NCBI GenBank assembly: GCA_937901435.1
Contig: CALGTJ010000064.1
Location: forward strand, 1 to 6,747
Length of the DNA: 6,747 bases
Origin: an uncultured Rhodobacter sp.
GTDB taxonomy: Bacteria > Pseudomonadota > Alphaproteobacteria > Rhodobacterales > Rhodobacteraceae
Direction: 5' to 3'
A program made the position numbers and the translations under genes. The notes below the pieces were generated by a model. It was not told the DNA's origin. It did no database searches and saw only the letters and a program-made list of their open reading frames with translations. This document shows, one piece after another, positions 4,761 to 6,747 of this stretch; position 1 is the first letter of the stretch, and the number at the start of each line of letters is the position of its first letter.

Positions 4761-6371
4761 TCAAGCCAACGATGGTTTCTGCTCTGCCCGTTTCTTTTTG
4801 ACAATAGCCTCGGCCTGCAAGGATTGCGCAAGCGAGTTGAACCGGGACTGCGCCACCTCGCCAAACAGGCCCATGGCGCGCGGCGGCAGGTGCAGTTCCA
4901 GCTGCTTTTTCTTGGGAAACCAGCGCAACTCGCCCATCAGGTCCGGCGCATCGGCGGCCAGCATCGAGGCAAAGCGCATGGCCTTGCCCAAGATTTCCGC
5001 CTGCAGGATATCTTCTTCGCCCAGCAAATCGTAAAGTGGCTCAAACCGCGTGCCCTCGCGGCTGTTCTTGTAGCGGTGCAGCAGCGCCAGCCCGAGGAAA
5101 ATACGCGCTGTATGAGTGAGACCACCAAGGCTGGCGCGGGTGACGGTGTCAAAGCAGACCTCGTGGCGATAATCGGGATGCGCGCGCCAACTGACGTCAT
5201 GTAAAAGGCAGGCGGCCTTGACCACTCGTCGGCGCCCGGTCGGCAGAGATTTGAACAAGGGTGCCAGAAATTCATACAGCACCCGGCCAAAACCGGGCTG
5301 ACGCGCGTCTTTGTCTTCGGCAAAGCGGCAGGCCTCGACCAGCGGGTCGCGGTGTCGCAATTCTTCGGGCATTTGTTCGTACAGCAACCCCTCGCGGATA
5401 CCATAGCTGGAAATGGCGATTTCTTTGGGCTTGAGCGCGCGCAACAGGACCTTTAGCACCTCGCCCGCCAAGGGCACCAGAACCATCCGCGCCTCTGAAA
5501 TGCCGACTTCTTGGCGCAAAACCTCAAGGTCTTGCGTGGCGACCCAGTCAACGGTCGCGCGCACCGATTTTTGGGTCATGCGGTATTCGTGCAAAACATG
5601 CAGGGGATAGCCGCGCCGGTGCATATCCAGCCGGGCAATCGCCCGCCAAGAGCCGCCAACCAGATACAAACGATCCTGATGCGTCCCCATTTTTTCGACC
5701 AATTCGGCGACACAGGCCTTGATATGGGCCTTGCGGGCCTTTTTGCCCTTGATCGCTTGCAGACGCAGCGGCCCCAGCGGTGAGGTCACACAGACACCGG
5801 GTTTGCCATTGGTCAGTTCGGCCAGTTCCATCGACGACCCACCAATGTCACAGACCATCCCGCTGGCATCGGGCCAGCCCAGCAGCACACCCTGCGCAGA
5901 CAGCCGCGCCTCTTCGCTGCCGGGGATCACATGCAGGACAAGCCCAGTCTCGCGGCGCACCTGTTCGCAAAACTCTGGCCCGTCCTCTGCCTCGCGCATG
6001 GCGGCGGTGGCCACGGCGGTCAGCGGACCCAGCTTCATCGTTTCGGCCAGCAGTTGAAACCGGTGCAGGGCGGCCAGCGCGCGCACCCGCCCTTCTGGGT
6101 TCAGACGGCCTGTTTCCTGCACACCCGCGCCAAGGCCTGCCATGATCTTTTCGTTGTAAAAATAGGCCGGAGAGCGCGCCGCGCCGTCAAAGACCACCAA
6201 CCGGACAGAGTTTGATCCCACATCGACCACGCCCACCCGTGTCAGGTGTTTCATCGCGGGATCGTTGAAAAGCGGGCGACCAAAGGGACCCCAGTCCTCG
6301 ACAACTGGATTTGCCTGTCCGTCCATCGTATCTTCCCCCGCCGTAGCGTCGTTCTCTGCGGTGTGGTTCAT
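4761..6371 (-). CDS. ppx: Ppx/GppA-family phosphatase (exopolyphosphatase-like)
   Basis: This 536-aa cytoplasmic enzyme is of the ASKHA-fold Ppx/GppA family, which hydrolyses inorganic polyphosphate from the end and/or pppGpp to ppGpp. Visible motifs are VGVVDVGSNSVRLVVFDG (residues 46-63, phosphate loop 1), EEARLSAQG (about 153-161, region of the catalytic Glu), VCDIGGSSMEL (about 173-183, phosphate loop 2) and LVGGSWRAIARL (about 237-248). The C-terminal third is an HD-like helical domain with LLHDVSWRAHPDYRHE (about 389-404). It is longer than GppA and of the length I associate with alphaproteobacterial Ppx. ATG 6371 is chosen because codon use looks coding from there on. ATG 6326 (521 aa) is a real alternative with a better ribosome site (GGGGG 8 nt upstream), and TTG 6407 is unlikely. 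Downstream it converges on the secreted-protein gene. Polyphosphate versus (p)ppGpp specificity cannot be decided here. Confidence 0.88.
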   Translation of the reverse strand: MNHTAENDATAGEDTMDGQANPVVEDWGPFGRPLFNDPAMKHLTRVGVVDVGSNSVRLVVFDGAARSPAYFYNEKIMAGLGAGVQETGRLNPEGRVRALAALHRFQLLAETMKLGPLTAVATAAMREAEDGPEFCEQVRRETGLVLHVIPGSEEARLSAQGVLLGWPDASGMVCDIGGSSMELAELTNGKPGVCVTSPLGPLRLQAIKGKKARKAHIKACVAELVEKMGTHQDRLYLVGGSWRAIARLDMHRRGYPLHVLHEYRMTQKSVRATVDWVATQDLEVLRQEVGISEARMVLVPLAGEVLKVLLRALKPKEIAISSYGIREGLLYEQMPEELRHRDPLVEACRFAEDKDARQPGFGRVLYEFLAPLFKSLPTGRRRVVKAACLLHDVSWRAHPDYRHEVCFDTVTRASLGGLTHTARIFLGLALLHRYKNSREGTRFEPLYDLLGEEDILQAEILGKAMRFASMLAADAPDLMGELRWFPKKKQLELHLPPRAMGLFGEVAQSRFNSLAQSLQAEAIVKKKRAEQKPSLA

Positions 6372-6451
6372 GGCCCAGACCCTGACCGATGGCAATAGGT
6401 CCGTCAATCGCGCAGGTCATCAATCTGAACCAAGAGCGTTAAGAAACGGGA

Positions 6452-6747
6452 CTAGGCAGCGCCAGCGCCTTCGGATGATTTGGCCCAAAGATTAATCTCT
6501 TCGTCCACGGCATAGGTGTCGATTTCGGCAAGCTCGGCCTCTGTAAAGTCCAGATTGCCAACGGCCCCCGCACATTCCACGATCTGATCGGGCTTTGACG
6601 CGCCGATCAGGGCGGTGGTGATGCCTTCGTTGCGCAAGACCCAAGCGATTGCCATCTGCGCAAGGCTTTGACCACGGTTCTGGGCGATCTCGTCCAGCGC
6701 CTTGATCCGGTCCAGCACCGCGTCAGAGATCTTTTCAGGGTTCAGGG
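6452..6747 (-). CDS. Aldo/keto reductase, C-terminal fragment (5' end outside window), YghZ-like
   Basis: These are the last ~98 residues of an NADPH-dependent aldo/keto reductase. The frame is open to the window edge and ends at TAG (6454-6452). The GTG at 6718 is internal; in-frame residues LNPEKISDA precede it. The fragment reads ALDEIAQNRGQSLAQMAIAW, then VLRNEGITTALIGASKPDQI, whose IGASKPDQ is the C-terminal NADP-phosphate binding loop, then LDFTEAELAEID and the end INLWAKSSEG. The order and the INLW-x-x-SS tail match the YghZ / glyceraldehyde-3-phosphate reductase and Kv-beta-like branch. The catalytic Tyr/Lys region lies outside the window. It is upstream of and co-directional with the phosphatase gene, separated by 80 nt without an evident terminator. 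Confidence 0.88.
   Translation of the reverse strand, partial: LNPEKISDAVLDRIKALDEIAQNRGQSLAQMAIAWVLRNEGITTALIGASKPDQIVECAGAVGNLDFTEAELAEIDTYAVDEEINLWAKSSEGAGAA

Noticed and set aside
4678..5034. Plus-strand frame overlapping the 3' end of the phosphatase gene
   Set aside because: It runs antisense through the conserved C-terminal domain, is Ser/Ala/Arg-rich and shows no family motif.
6379..6407. Promoter for the phosphatase gene from TTGACG (minus strand, 6407-6402)
   Set aside because: A good -35 look-alike, but the hexamer at the right spacing is CAGGGT, which is not a -10.

Overview
The window looks like chromosomal DNA of an alphaproteobacterium, most likely Rhodobacteraceae (roseobacter/Rhodobacter type). 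This rests on GC-rich codon use, a compact run of overlapping genes, and remembered family resemblance: the methylmalonyl-CoA mutase C-terminus, the ~540-aa Ppx/GppA protein, and a small secreted protein of a type I know from this group. No phage, transposon, CRISPR, tRNA or rRNA signal was seen.

Plus strand, 1-4653. The window opens inside the 3' end of a methylmalonyl-CoA mutase gene (B12-binding domain). A VOC (glyoxalase-fold) gene overlaps it by ATGA. An unusual 13-nt tandem duplication then leads into a MAPEG-family membrane protein. After a 107-nt gap with two inverted repeats come a second, larger VOC protein (Glyoxalase_3 type) and a phosphinothricin-acetyltransferase-like GNAT, joined by a GTGA overlap. 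A 92-nt gap precedes a TerB + J-domain co-chaperone (DjlA-like), directly abutted by an endonuclease/exonuclease/phosphatase-family hydrolase with a full set of catalytic residues. A small secreted protein of unknown function follows, with its own likely promoter placed so that the mRNA may be leaderless.

Minus strand, 4761-6747. A Ppx/GppA exopolyphosphatase-like gene converges on the small secreted-protein gene; a strong GC hairpin lies between the two stop codons. Upstream of it on the same strand is the 3' end of an aldo/keto reductase gene (YghZ-like), cut by the window edge.

Taken together, the region is mostly ordinary housekeeping and accessory metabolism: propionate/ethylmalonyl-CoA pathway, small-molecule detoxification-type enzymes, protein folding, polyphosphate or (p)ppGpp phosphatase. 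No clearly new multi-gene system is visible. The most unusual local structure is the start of the MAPEG gene, where three ATGs spaced 13 nt apart lie in three different frames and create a 9-codon mini-ORF. That mini-ORF overlaps the upstream stop and the downstream start by ATGA at both ends. Other points of interest are an inverted repeat that would sequester the ribosome binding site of the second VOC gene, and hairpins whose loops hold the stop codon at the ends of two genes.
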